Part shown: positions 47,006 to 55,297 of the stretch, piece by piece
How the letters are laid out: the number at the start of each line of letters is the position of its first letter
How positions within the stretch are numbered: position 1 is the first letter of the stretch
Assembly (NCBI GenBank): GCA_041592335.1
Contig: JBFHQE010000011.1
Span: 1-64,000, forward strand
Length of the DNA stretch: 64,000 nucleotides
From: JBFHQE01 sp041592335
GTDB lineage: Bacteria > Pseudomonadota > Gammaproteobacteria > Thiohalobacterales > Thiohalobacteraceae
Reading direction: 5' to 3'
The notes under the pieces: generated by a model
Databases searched by the model: none
Told to the model about the DNA's origin: nothing
Seen by the model: the letters and a program-made list of their open reading frames with translations, nothing else
Position numbers and translations under genes: made by a program

Positions 47006-48784
47006 TTATTGGCCTCTAAGAAAACGGCTATCCAGTTCCTGCAGACTGTATTGCACCCAGGTCGGACGGCCGTGATTACACTGCCCGCTACGCTCGGTCT
47101 TTTCCATGTCGCGTAACAGCGCATTCATCTCGGCTATGGTCAGCTGGCGATTGGCGCGTACCGAACCATGACAGGCCATGGTCGAGAGCACTTCGTTTTG
47201 CGCTTCCTGGAGACGCGAACTGATGCCATGCGCAATCAGGTCGGCCAGCACATCGCGCACCAGCGATGCCGCATCCGCCTGCTGTAACAGATTGGGAATC
47301 TGCCGCACGGCAAGTTGATCAGGCCCGATACGATCAATCTCGAAACCCAGCGTCGAAAACACCTCCGGGTGCTGTTCGGCAACATCCGCTTCCCGCTCGC
47401 TGACGGCAAGAGTAACGGGTACCAACAACGGTTGCGCCTTAATGCCATCGCCCTGATAAGACTGCTTGAGCCGCTCATAGGTAATTCGTTCATGCGCGGC
47501 ATGAATATCCACCACGACCATGCCCCGTGCATTCTGCGCCAGGATATAAATGCCATGCAGCTGCGCCACGGCATAACCGAGCGGATGCTCGCCAGCCTCA
47601 TCAGCCAACACGGGTTGTGGCATCGGCGAGCTTTCGACGTGCGAATCCCTGCTTTCATGCAGGGCCGCGTACAGATTCATCTCTTCTTTCACCGCCAGCG
47701 GCATGCGCGATTGATGAATCGGCATGGGCGAAGAACCTGGAGTTGTTGCTACGGGTGTTACAGCGACGGGCGTCACTGTCCCCGGCCTCACATCCGCGAT
47801 CGCCTGTTTCAGTCGGTTATGCAGAAAACCATGTACCAGGCGGCTATCGCGAAATCTGACTTCATGCTTGGCGGGATGCACATTCACATCCACCGCCGCC
47901 GGATCCATATCCAGGAACAGCACAAAGGCTGGAAACCTGCCATGAAACATCACGTCCTGATAGGCCTGTTTCACCGCATGACTGATTACCTTGTCGCGCA
48001 CCACGCGGCCATTGACGAAAAAATACTGCAGGTCATTCTGGCTACGGGAAAAGGTCGGCAAGCCCATCCAGCCATACAAACGCAGATCGCTCGATTCATG
48101 CTCGATGTAGATGCTCTGATCCACAAATGGCTGACCGCACAGCCTGGCAACACGTTGATCCTTGTCGCCCTGCGAACGCGCGATGGGCAGACGCCAGATC
48201 GGTTTGCGGTTATGACTCAACTGCAGGCCGGTGTTAAAGCGGCTTAAGGCAATGCGTCGCACCACGTCTTCGATGTGCTTGTATTCGGTATTATCGGCGC
48301 GCAGGAATTTGCGCCGTGCGGGCGTATTGTAAAACAGATCCTGAATCTCGACCGTCGTACCATGCGCATGCGCGACCGGCGTGGCGGGTGCCACATGATC
48401 GCTGCCATCACCCTGCACCTGCCAGCCGGTGTCATCCTCGGCTGTTCTCGAGGTCAGGCTTAGCCGGGAAACGGAGGCGATACTCGGCAGGGCCTCGCCA
48501 CGAAAGCCGAGACTGGCGACATGCTCCAGATCTTCGAGATTGGCGATCTTGCTGGTGGCATGCCGCGACAGGGCAAGCGGTAACTCCTCCCTGCTAATCC
48601 CGCAACCGTCATCCCGAATGCGGATCAGGCGCTTGCCACCCTGTTCCAGGGCGATATCCAGTTCATGCGCCCCGGCATCCAGGCTGTTTTCGAGCAATTC
48701 CTTGACGACTGATGCCGGACGCTCGACGACTTCACCGGCGGCAATCTGGTTAACAAGCTGAGGGGGGAGCTGGCGTATGGACAT
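47006..48784 (-). CDS. mutL: DNA mismatch repair protein MutL
   Basis: Couples MutS mismatch recognition to strand excision. 592 residues. The GHKL ATPase domain shows ELLENSLDAGA, RDDGCGI, RHATSKI and GFRGEAL (about 30-98), and VNVHPAKHEVRF ends the N-terminal half. A Pro/Thr-rich linker follows (about 333-360). The C-terminal domain has DIHAAHERITYE at 426-437, which fits the D-x-HA-x2-E-x4-E metal site of endonuclease-active MutL proteins with Gln replaced by Ile, plus ACHGSVRA and CNHGRP near the end. E. coli MutL lacks these, so this MutL may nick DNA itself; no MutH is in the window. Confidence 0.97.
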   Translation of the reverse strand: MSIRQLPPQLVNQIAAGEVVERPASVVKELLENSLDAGAHELDIALEQGGKRLIRIRDDGCGISREELPLALSRHATSKIANLEDLEHVASLGFRGEALPSIASVSRLSLTSRTAEDDTGWQVQGDGSDHVAPATPVAHAHGTTVEIQDLFYNTPARRKFLRADNTEYKHIEDVVRRIALSRFNTGLQLSHNRKPIWRLPIARSQGDKDQRVARLCGQPFVDQSIYIEHESSDLRLYGWMGLPTFSRSQNDLQYFFVNGRVVRDKVISHAVKQAYQDVMFHGRFPAFVLFLDMDPAAVDVNVHPAKHEVRFRDSRLVHGFLHNRLKQAIADVRPGTVTPVAVTPVATTPGSSPMPIHQSRMPLAVKEEMNLYAALHESRDSHVESSPMPQPVLADEAGEHPLGYAVAQLHGIYILAQNARGMVVVDIHAAHERITYERLKQSYQGDGIKAQPLLVPVTLAVSEREADVAEQHPEVFSTLGFEIDRIGPDQLAVRQIPNLLQQADAASLVRDVLADLIAHGISSRLQEAQNEVLSTMACHGSVRANRQLTIAEMNALLRDMEKTERSGQCNHGRPTWVQYSLQELDSRFLRGQ

Positions 48785-48804
48785 ACGCGCATGGTAGCAA
48801 ATAT

Positions 48805-50133
48805 TTAAGAATCCGCGCTCGGAATACGCAACACATCGCCAACCATCACCCGGTCGCTACGCAATCCATTGGCGTTTTTCAGGGCATTCAGGCTGACTTC
48901 GTAACGCTGGGCAATCTTGGTCAGCGTGTCGCCGCGTTGAATCACATGCTGCATAGGACGCGTGGGCGACATCTGCGCCATTAAGGTGCCTGGCGGCGGA
49001 TTGGATCGGAAATAACCGCGAATGCCGGTCAACAAGGAACTCGCCAGTTTCTGCTGATGCGACCTGTTTTGCAGGCGGCGCTCTTCATCCGGGTTGGAGA
49101 TAAAAGCCGTCTCGACCAGGATGGAAGGAATATCGGGCGACTTGAGCACCACGAAACCGGCACGCTGCACCTCTTTCTTGTGCACCTTGCCAATGCCTTT
49201 CAACTGATTGAGGACGTTTTCAGCGACAACCGTACTGGCTTCAATGCTCGCGTTCTGCGACAAATCCAGCAGCACCGATTGCAACAGGGGATCCTTGTCA
49301 TTCAGGCTGACACCGCCAACCAGGTCCGAGGCGTTTTCACTCTGGGCCAGTATGCGCGCCATTTCCGAACTGGCGCCGCGACGCGACAATACATAAACCG
49401 AGGAACCGTGCACCCGGCGATCCTGGAACGCATCCGCGTGGATGGAAACGAACAGGTCCGCATTGGCCTGATGAGCTCGCTTGATACGATCCCGCAGGCT
49501 GACATAATAATCACCGTCACGTACCAGGTAGCCGCTCATGCCCGGCTCGGCATCCAGCAGTTTTTTCAGCTCGCGCGCTATCGCCAGGGTGACATTTTTT
49601 TCGCGGGTACCGAACTTGCCATTGGCGCCCGGATCTTCACCGCCATGACCCGCATCGATAGCGATCACGACGTTACGCGCCTTACCCGCTACCTGTTGAA
49701 CGGTTTTAACCGGTTGCTGGGCCTTCGCCTGCTGTTGATCAGCCAGATCGATTACCAGTCGATGACCGTATTGTTCATTGGGAGGTAACAGGAAACTTTT
49801 TGGCGTGGTGGAAGAACGCAGATCCAGTACCAGGCGCAGATCGCCGTTATCGCGTGCACCATTGCGTACACGGGTAACCAGACTGTTTTCCGGAATGGAA
49901 ACAGCCGCGGCGCGATACTGGGATTTGCTGAGATCGATGACCACGCGATCCGGACCGGCCAGGGTAAATACCCGGTGATCGACCGGTGCCGATACATCCA
50001 GCACTACGCGTGTATTGTCGGGCGCGGCCCACAACCGAACGCCCTCGACCTTGACTGCCTCCGCCCATGCCCATGGGCTCAGCAGGCTCAACGTCAATAG
50101 CAGCAGAAAGCGTTTCAGCATGACAAACACCAT
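48805..50133 (-). CDS. amiC: N-acetylmuramoyl-L-alanine amidase with AMIN and LysM domains
   Basis: Periplasmic zinc amidase that cuts septal peptidoglycan. From the ATG at 50131-50133 it has 442 residues; a GTG immediately after is five bases from the AGGAGG ribosome site and may be the true start. Signal peptide ends PWAWAE. AMIN domain (about 25-125) targets the septum. Amidase_3 domain (about 155-385) has the zinc His in IDAGHGGEDPGA, SIHADAF and the catalytic Glu in VETAFISNPDEE. A C-terminal LysM (HVIQRGDTLTKIAQRYEV) is the AmiB/AmiC-type anchor. Position upstream of mutL corresponds to E. coli amiB, so either name could be used. Confidence 0.93.
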   Translation of the reverse strand: MVFVMLKRFLLLLTLSLLSPWAWAEAVKVEGVRLWAAPDNTRVVLDVSAPVDHRVFTLAGPDRVVIDLSKSQYRAAAVSIPENSLVTRVRNGARDNGDLRLVLDLRSSTTPKSFLLPPNEQYGHRLVIDLADQQQAKAQQPVKTVQQVAGKARNVVIAIDAGHGGEDPGANGKFGTREKNVTLAIARELKKLLDAEPGMSGYLVRDGDYYVSLRDRIKRAHQANADLFVSIHADAFQDRRVHGSSVYVLSRRGASSEMARILAQSENASDLVGGVSLNDKDPLLQSVLLDLSQNASIEASTVVAENVLNQLKGIGKVHKKEVQRAGFVVLKSPDIPSILVETAFISNPDEERRLQNRSHQQKLASSLLTGIRGYFRSNPPPGTLMAQMSPTRPMQHVIQRGDTLTKIAQRYEVSLNALKNANGLRSDRVMVGDVLRIPSADS

Positions 50134-50243
50134 TCCCTCCTGGGATGTCCTAATGGCTAGTCTAGACAAACCAGTGGGCAATTTTCAACAAAAAATGATG
50201 TTTTTCTGATGGATAGATCGTATTCCTACGAAATAGATGAATT

Positions 50244-50708
50244 TCAGGCTTCAGCCAGCTGATTCACAATCCGCTCGCCCTGTTCGGACTGGGCAGTCAA
50301 AAAAACATCACGCGCATCACCTGCATGCATAATCCGCACCGCAAGATCAGGGGTTGGAAGAATCCCGGCGCCACGCTCAGGCCATTCAATGAGGCTGACT
50401 GCCTGATCGGAAAAGAGGTCGCGGATACCAATCCATTCCAGCTCTTCGGGGTCCCCGAGCCTATATAAATCAAGGTGATAAAAAACATGCTCACCCAATT
50501 CGTAGGGCTCGATCAGGGTATAGGTAGGGCTCTTCACGGCACCCCGGTGTCCGCGCCCCTGCAGGATGCCCCGCACCAGCGTGGTCTTGCCCGCGCCCAG
50601 ATCGCCCTGCAAATAGCAGCGCTCCCCGCCCTGAAACAGCCTGGCCAGACGCTCGCCGAACGCCGTCATTGCCTCCTCGCCCTGGATATGAAACTGCCGC
50701 TCAGTCAT
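50244..50708 (-). CDS. tsaE: tRNA threonylcarbamoyladenosine synthesis ATPase
   Basis: Works with TsaB, TsaC and TsaD to make t6A37 on tRNAs reading ANN codons. 154 residues. Walker A GDLGAGKTTLVRG, switch block SPTYTLIEPY and FYHLDLYRLGDPEELEWIG, then LIEWPERG are typical. Overlaps nnr by eight bases. Confidence 0.96.
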   Translation of the reverse strand: MTERQFHIQGEEAMTAFGERLARLFQGGERCYLQGDLGAGKTTLVRGILQGRGHRGAVKSPTYTLIEPYELGEHVFYHLDLYRLGDPEELEWIGIRDLFSDQAVSLIEWPERGAGILPTPDLAVRIMHAGDARDVFLTAQSEQGERIVNQLAEA

Positions 50709-52206
50709 GGCGAGGATTCATCCCGCTGCGTAATTCGGCCAACAGATCGCTGGCCAGTAATCCACGCTCGCCGCCATTGCGCGCCGCGCGATCCGCGGCT
50801 GCTCCGTGCAAATACACGCCCGCCGCCGCGGCTGCCAGTGGAGGCAGCCCCTGTGCCAGTAGTCCTGCAATAACTCCCGTCAATACATCGCCCATCCCAC
50901 CGCTGGCCATGCCCGGATTACCGGTATCCGAGACCAGCGTACTGTTGCCATCGTCAATCAATGTGCCCGCGCCTTTTAGCACCACAACGCCGCCGTACTT
51001 CTCCTGCAAAGCGCGCGCGGCCGCCAGCCGGTCAGCCTGAATATCCTGCGTTGTGCAGCGGAGCAGGCGCGCGGCCTCGCCAGGGTGCGGCGTTAGAATC
51101 CAGTCATCACGCCGCTCAGGAAATTTCGCCAGCAGATTGAGGCCATCGGCATCCAGTACCAGCGGTATTTCCAAGGGCAGTGCATGCGCAAACAGGGCCT
51201 CGCCCCAAGCACCCTGACCCAGGCCGGGTCCGAGCGAAATCACGGAAGCATGCCGGGATAAGGTGTTCAACGCGGCGGGGTCACTGATGCCCTTCGCCAT
51301 CAATTCCGGCCGCGCGGCACTGATCGTGGCGGCATGGGAAGGGTCCGTCGCAATACTCACCAGCCCGGCACCGGCACGCGCCGCCGCCTCACCCGCCAGC
51401 CGCACAGCACCCGCCATTCCTTCCTGTCCGCCAATCACCAGCACATAGCCGAAGTGACCTTTATGCGCAGTACGCGAGCGTTGCGGCAACCATTGCCGCA
51501 CCCAGAGCTGATCCAGCAAATGCGCCACCGGCGTGGTGTCGCTGAAAACCTGTTCCGGCACGCGCAGATCATCAAAGCGAATTTGCCCCACATGTTGCGC
51601 CGCCTCACCGGTATACAGGCCGATCTTGTGCGCAATGAAGGTAACCGTCATGTTCGCCTCTACCGCAGCACCCAGAACACTGCCGGTATCGGCATGCAGC
51701 CCCGACGGTATATCTATCGCCAGCACCGGTAACTTTGCAGCATTAATCGCCGTAACGGCATCGTGCCACGCATCTTCCAGGGGACGCTCGAGTCCGGTTC
51801 CCAGCAGGGCATCGACCACCAGTTCATGGCCAGCCAGCTGTTGCGCTTCAAAGGGAACGCAGGCCACACCCGCATCGGTGGCATCCTGCCAGGCCTGACT
51901 GGCATCCCCCTTCAATCGCTGCGGCTCGATGAGATACGCCACGGTTACTGTTAACCCCGCCTGCTTGGCCAGACGTGCAAGCACATAACCGTCTCCGGCA
52001 TTGTTGCCACCGCCACACACCACCAACAGCTTCCGCACCCAGGGCCATTGTTTCTGCAGCCAGGTAAAGGCCGCTCGACCTGCCGGCACCATCAGGGCTT
52101 CGTAGCCTGCCAGACCCTGCTCTTCTATCGCGCGGCGATCGAACGCACGCACCTGCGCAGAGCTGTAGAGCGCGAGCAGCTTATGAGTGGTTGCTGTGGT
52201 ATCCAT
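50701..52206 (-). CDS. nnr: bifunctional NAD(P)HX epimerase/dehydratase
   Basis: Repairs hydrated NADH and NADPH. 501 residues. The N-terminal YjeF_N epimerase (about 1-220) has VVCGGGNNAGDGYVLAR, ALLGTGLERPL and LAIDIPSGLHADTG. The C-terminal ribokinase-like dehydratase (about 225-495) has RSRTAHKGHFGYVLVIGG, DADGLNLLA, LTPHPGEAARLL and GNPGMASGGMGDVLTG. Fusion of both is the normal bacterial form. Start codon is 22 bases from the divergent queG start. Confidence 0.96.
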   Translation of the reverse strand: MDTTATTHKLLALYSSAQVRAFDRRAIEEQGLAGYEALMVPAGRAAFTWLQKQWPWVRKLLVVCGGGNNAGDGYVLARLAKQAGLTVTVAYLIEPQRLKGDASQAWQDATDAGVACVPFEAQQLAGHELVVDALLGTGLERPLEDAWHDAVTAINAAKLPVLAIDIPSGLHADTGSVLGAAVEANMTVTFIAHKIGLYTGEAAQHVGQIRFDDLRVPEQVFSDTTPVAHLLDQLWVRQWLPQRSRTAHKGHFGYVLVIGGQEGMAGAVRLAGEAAARAGAGLVSIATDPSHAATISAARPELMAKGISDPAALNTLSRHASVISLGPGLGQGAWGEALFAHALPLEIPLVLDADGLNLLAKFPERRDDWILTPHPGEAARLLRCTTQDIQADRLAAARALQEKYGGVVVLKGAGTLIDDGNSTLVSDTGNPGMASGGMGDVLTGVIAGLLAQGLPPLAAAAAGVYLHGAAADRAARNGGERGLLASDLLAELRSGMNPRHD

Positions 52207-52228
52207 AAGCGTAGGTTACACTTGCCGC

Positions 52229-53302
52229 ATGCCCTCGCCAATCAACAACAGCGCTATCGATTACCCTGCACTTGCACAGAAAATAAAAACCTGGGGACTT
52301 GAACTGGGTTTTGATGCCATAGGCATCACGGACACGGATCTCACCGAACACGAAACGCACTTACTGAACTGGCTGGACAAGGGCTTTCATGGCGAGATGG
52401 ATTACATGCAACGCCATGGCACCAAACGCAGTCGTCCACGGGAACTGGAACCCGGCACCTTGCGTGTGATTTCGGTACGCATGAATTACTGGCCGGACGC
52501 GGCGGCTATTGACGAGAATTTAAACGACCCGGCACGCGCCTTTGTTTCCCGCTATGCGTTGGGCCGCGATTATCACAAGCTGTTACGCAATCGAATACAG
52601 AAACTCGCCGAACGGATACAACAGGAGACGGGAGAGTTCGCTTTTCGCGCCTTCACCGACAGCGCCCCCGTACTGGAAAAGGCGCTGGCCGAAAAAGCCG
52701 GACTGGGCTGGATCGGCAAGCATTCCAACCTGCTGGCGGAACACACCGGCTCCTGGTTTTTTCTCGGCGAACTTTTCATCAACCTGCCCTTGCCCATCGA
52801 CACCCCGGCCAGCGCGCATTGCGGCACCTGTTCTGCCTGTATCGATATCTGCCCGACCCGGGCCATTGTCGCGCCTTATCAGGTCGATGCGCGACGTTGT
52901 ATTTCATACCTCACCATCGAATTGCATGGTGCCATCCCGGAAGAGTTTCGCGCCATGATCGGCAACCGTATCTACGGCTGTGATGATTGCCAGCAGGCCT
53001 GCCCCTGGAACCGTTTCGCCACCATCACTGCGCAGGGGGATTTTCAGCCGCGAAATGCCTTGGACACCGCTACCTTGATTGAATTGTTTAACTGGGATGA
53101 AACGACTTTTTTGAAAAACACCGAAGGCAGCGCCATTCGGCGTATCGGATATGCGCGCTGGCTGCGTAACATTGCCGTAGCGCTCGGCAACTCAGGCATG
53201 AACGCCGATGCCATCTCGGCACTTGCGGCCAAACGTGACCAGGTGAATGAGATGGTCAAAGAACATATTGACTGGGCACTCGGGCGGGCTGCAACAGGCT
53301 AA
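52229..53302 (+). CDS. queG: epoxyqueuosine reductase
   Basis: Cobalamin and iron-sulfur enzyme for the last step of queuosine synthesis at tRNA position 34. The ATG at 52229 gives 357 residues; an upstream in-frame start would overlap nnr. Two cubane clusters are held by CGTCSACIDICPTRAI and CDDCQQACPWN. ELGFDAIGITDTDL and the MDYMQRHGTKRSRPRELEPG region belong to the cobalamin-binding core. The C-terminal HEAT-like part has IRRIGYARWLRNIAVALGN. Divergent from nnr, as yjeS is in E. coli. Confidence 0.96.
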   Translation: MPSPINNSAIDYPALAQKIKTWGLELGFDAIGITDTDLTEHETHLLNWLDKGFHGEMDYMQRHGTKRSRPRELEPGTLRVISVRMNYWPDAAAIDENLNDPARAFVSRYALGRDYHKLLRNRIQKLAERIQQETGEFAFRAFTDSAPVLEKALAEKAGLGWIGKHSNLLAEHTGSWFFLGELFINLPLPIDTPASAHCGTCSACIDICPTRAIVAPYQVDARRCISYLTIELHGAIPEEFRAMIGNRIYGCDDCQQACPWNRFATITAQGDFQPRNALDTATLIELFNWDETTFLKNTEGSAIRRIGYARWLRNIAVALGNSGMNADAISALAAKRDQVNEMVKEHIDWALGRAATG

Positions 53303-53455
53303 GTGCGATATAGCGTAGCAAGATTCGCGGCCAGCACATGCAACACGGCAGGTCCGGCAATTTCAAGCCTGCGCGTCGTCCGCCGCTATGCCGGTTATGA
53401 CACCCGCGTTGCCGCGGCAGCGCACACCGAATCAATTTGCGGGGTAAACACCTGT

Positions 53456-53962
53456 ATGAACTTGCAAAAATTGTTATCGCTCGGCGCCGTGCTGACGATG
53501 CTTATGAGCCACTCGATTGCCTTCGGCCAGAATTTCGATACCCGCGTCCCGATGCAGGAAAAGCAGGCGGCAACATTTTACATTGATGTAAACATTGCGG
53601 GTCAGGGCGATACCGAATTCATGGTCGATACCGGTTCCGGCTATATGACCATCAACCAGAAGACACTGGATGCGCTGATAGCAAACAAGCAGGCGGAATA
53701 CCGCAAGGATCTTGCCGGTATTCTTGCCAATGGCGAACGCATGGTAGTGCCCGTTTATACCATTAGCCATCTTGCAATCGGCGGGGAATGCGTTATTCGT
53801 GATGTTGAGGCAGCCGTATTCCCGGGTACTACACGGCAAATCCTCGGTCTGAGTGTGCTGACGCGTACCGCGCCCTTCATTTTCTCAACCGACCCGGCCG
53901 AGCTGGTGTTGAGTTGCGGACAAGCGGAAAAGCTCGCCGCAGCCAGCGACGCAAACAGCTAA
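53456..53962 (+). CDS. exported retropepsin-like aspartic protease
   Basis: A 168-residue protein with signal peptide MNLQKLLSLGAVLTMLMSHS then IAFG. It contains one retroviral-type aspartic-protease domain: FMVDTGSGYMTIN supplies the catalytic Asp-Thr-Gly and the flap-like region is ILANGERMVVPVYTI; the ILGLSVLTR block is the hydrophobic-hydrophobic-Gly motif. With a single Asp-Thr-Gly it must dimerise. This is the clan AA family (TIGR02281-like) seen as periplasmic proteins in many Proteobacteria. Substrate unknown. The frame is open 51 codons upstream to 53303 but without a ribosome site. The signal peptide supports the chosen start. Confidence 0.85.
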   Translation: MNLQKLLSLGAVLTMLMSHSIAFGQNFDTRVPMQEKQAATFYIDVNIAGQGDTEFMVDTGSGYMTINQKTLDALIANKQAEYRKDLAGILANGERMVVPVYTISHLAIGGECVIRDVEAAVFPGTTRQILGLSVLTRTAPFIFSTDPAELVLSCGQAEKLAAASDANS

Positions 53963-53991
53963 GTCACTGGCCGCCGCGATACGAAGTGACT
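53962..53991. other. hairpin between convergent genes
   Basis: AGTCACT (53962-53968) and AGTGACT (53985-53991) pair perfectly around a GC-rich 16-base loop, between the aspartic protease gene and the EF-hand gene. No T-run; may be a weak bidirectional terminator. Confidence 0.4.
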
Positions 53992-53996
53992 GCGGT

Positions 53997-54260
53997 TTAT
54001 TCAACCGCTTCCGGACTCTCCATTGACCCAGCCGGGTTTTCGATTTCAAACGCACTGAACTCTGACTGATCCAATTGATTGTCGCTATTGGCATCCAGCG
54101 CGCCCCACTGGGTAGTCAGCGCGTCATTGGCCATTGCTTCCTGCTGGGAAATATAGCCATTGGTATCCGCATCCAGACCCTCGAAACTGGTCTGCTGACC
54201 GGCAACAGCCGCGCCCGAAAATGCCGCGATTGAGGTGATAATTAACAGGTGATTTTTCAT
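53997..54260 (-). CDS. exported EF-hand calcium-binding protein
   Basis: An 87-residue periplasmic protein. Signal peptide MKNHLLIITSIAAFSGAAVA is followed by two EF-hand loops: DADTNGYISQQE and DANSDNQLDQSE, both with Asp at positions 1, 3 and 12-type Glu. The tail is acidic (IENPAGSMESPEAVE). Start chosen for the GGAGG eight bases upstream of the ATG at 54258-54260; the longer frame lacks a signal peptide. Such small EF-hand proteins are common and mostly uncharacterised. Confidence 0.85.
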   Translation of the reverse strand: MKNHLLIITSIAAFSGAAVAGQQTSFEGLDADTNGYISQQEAMANDALTTQWGALDANSDNQLDQSEFSAFEIENPAGSMESPEAVE

Positions 54261-54376
54261 GGGTGTAGCCTCCGTTCTTCGATTTATTCCATTACGAACA
54301 TTGCGTTCGTAGCAGGAAGCATAGACGCGATTTACGGATTTTCTGCTACCAGGATCACATTTCCTGAAAAATATTT

Positions 54377-55222
54377 TCAGGACTGCGCTACCAGCCATTC
54401 ATAGAAAGGTTTTTTCTTCTTGCCGGTGAAATCGGCCACAATCGCCGCCGCCTTCCTGGGCGGCAGTTCATTTGCCAGCAATCTGAGCAGTTTCTGATCC
54501 TCCGGACTGATATCCCCTGTCGTGACAGGTTCGGCGCCCTGAACAATCACCACAAACTCACCCTTCTGGTGCTCGGCCCGTTGTTCCAGCCATTGCGCCA
54601 GATCGGCCAGCGAGCCATCCACGACTTGTTCGTAGAGCTTGGTCAGCTCGCGGGCAATTACCGCCGGACGGGCAGGACCAAATACCAAGCCCAGGTCGCG
54701 CAACAAATCGCCGATTCGGTGACTGGACTCGTAGAAAATCAGCGTGCGCTGTTCATTCACCAGCGCGTGCAACTGATCCTGGCGCGCCTTGGTTTTTGCC
54801 GACAGAAACCCCTCGAACACAAACCGATCGGTCGGCAGGCCGGACACACTCAAGGCGGCAATCAACGCGCTTGCCCCGGGAATCGGTATCACCCGAATCC
54901 CCTGCTCCCGCAGCGCGCGCACCAGCTTGAATCCCGGGTCGCTGATAAGCGGCGTACCCGCATCGGAAATCAATGCCAGCGATTCCCCCGCCTGCAACAG
55001 GGACAGCAACTGCTCCAGTCGCGCCGTTTCATTATGCTCATGCAGCGCCAGCAGGGGTTTTTGAATACCGAAATGACTCAGCAAGCGACCGCTGTGACGG
55101 GTATCCTCGGCCGCAATGCGGTCCACTGACGCCAGGGTGTCCAATGCCCGCTGGCTGATATCGCCGAGATTACCGATGGGTGTCGCCACCACGTACAGCA
55201 CGCCTTGATCTTCGTTACTCAT
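54377..55222 (-). CDS. rsmI: 16S rRNA (cytidine1402-2'-O)-methyltransferase
   Basis: Methylates C1402 in the ribosomal decoding centre together with RsmH. The ATG at 55220-55222 gives 281 residues. Tetrapyrrole-methylase fold with LYVVATPIGNLGDISQRAL, AEDTRHSGRLLSHFGI, ISDAGTPLISDPG and IPGASALIAALSVSGL. C-terminal basic KKKKPFYEWL end is normal. Divergent from lpoA, as in E. coli (yraL/yraM). Confidence 0.96.
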   Translation of the reverse strand: MSNEDQGVLYVVATPIGNLGDISQRALDTLASVDRIAAEDTRHSGRLLSHFGIQKPLLALHEHNETARLEQLLSLLQAGESLALISDAGTPLISDPGFKLVRALREQGIRVIPIPGASALIAALSVSGLPTDRFVFEGFLSAKTKARQDQLHALVNEQRTLIFYESSHRIGDLLRDLGLVFGPARPAVIARELTKLYEQVVDGSLADLAQWLEQRAEHQKGEFVVIVQGAEPVTTGDISPEDQKLLRLLANELPPRKAAAIVADFTGKKKKPFYEWLVAQS

Positions 55223-55297
55223 AATGTCGAAATGAACCGCTGCAATCACTGGGAAAGGGGTTACAATACTGCTTTCATTGCCAAAACATAAGATGAC

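Noticed and set aside
47315..48247. 310-codon plus-strand frame within mutL
   Set aside because: Shadow of a complete mutL; no start signal and no family resemblance.
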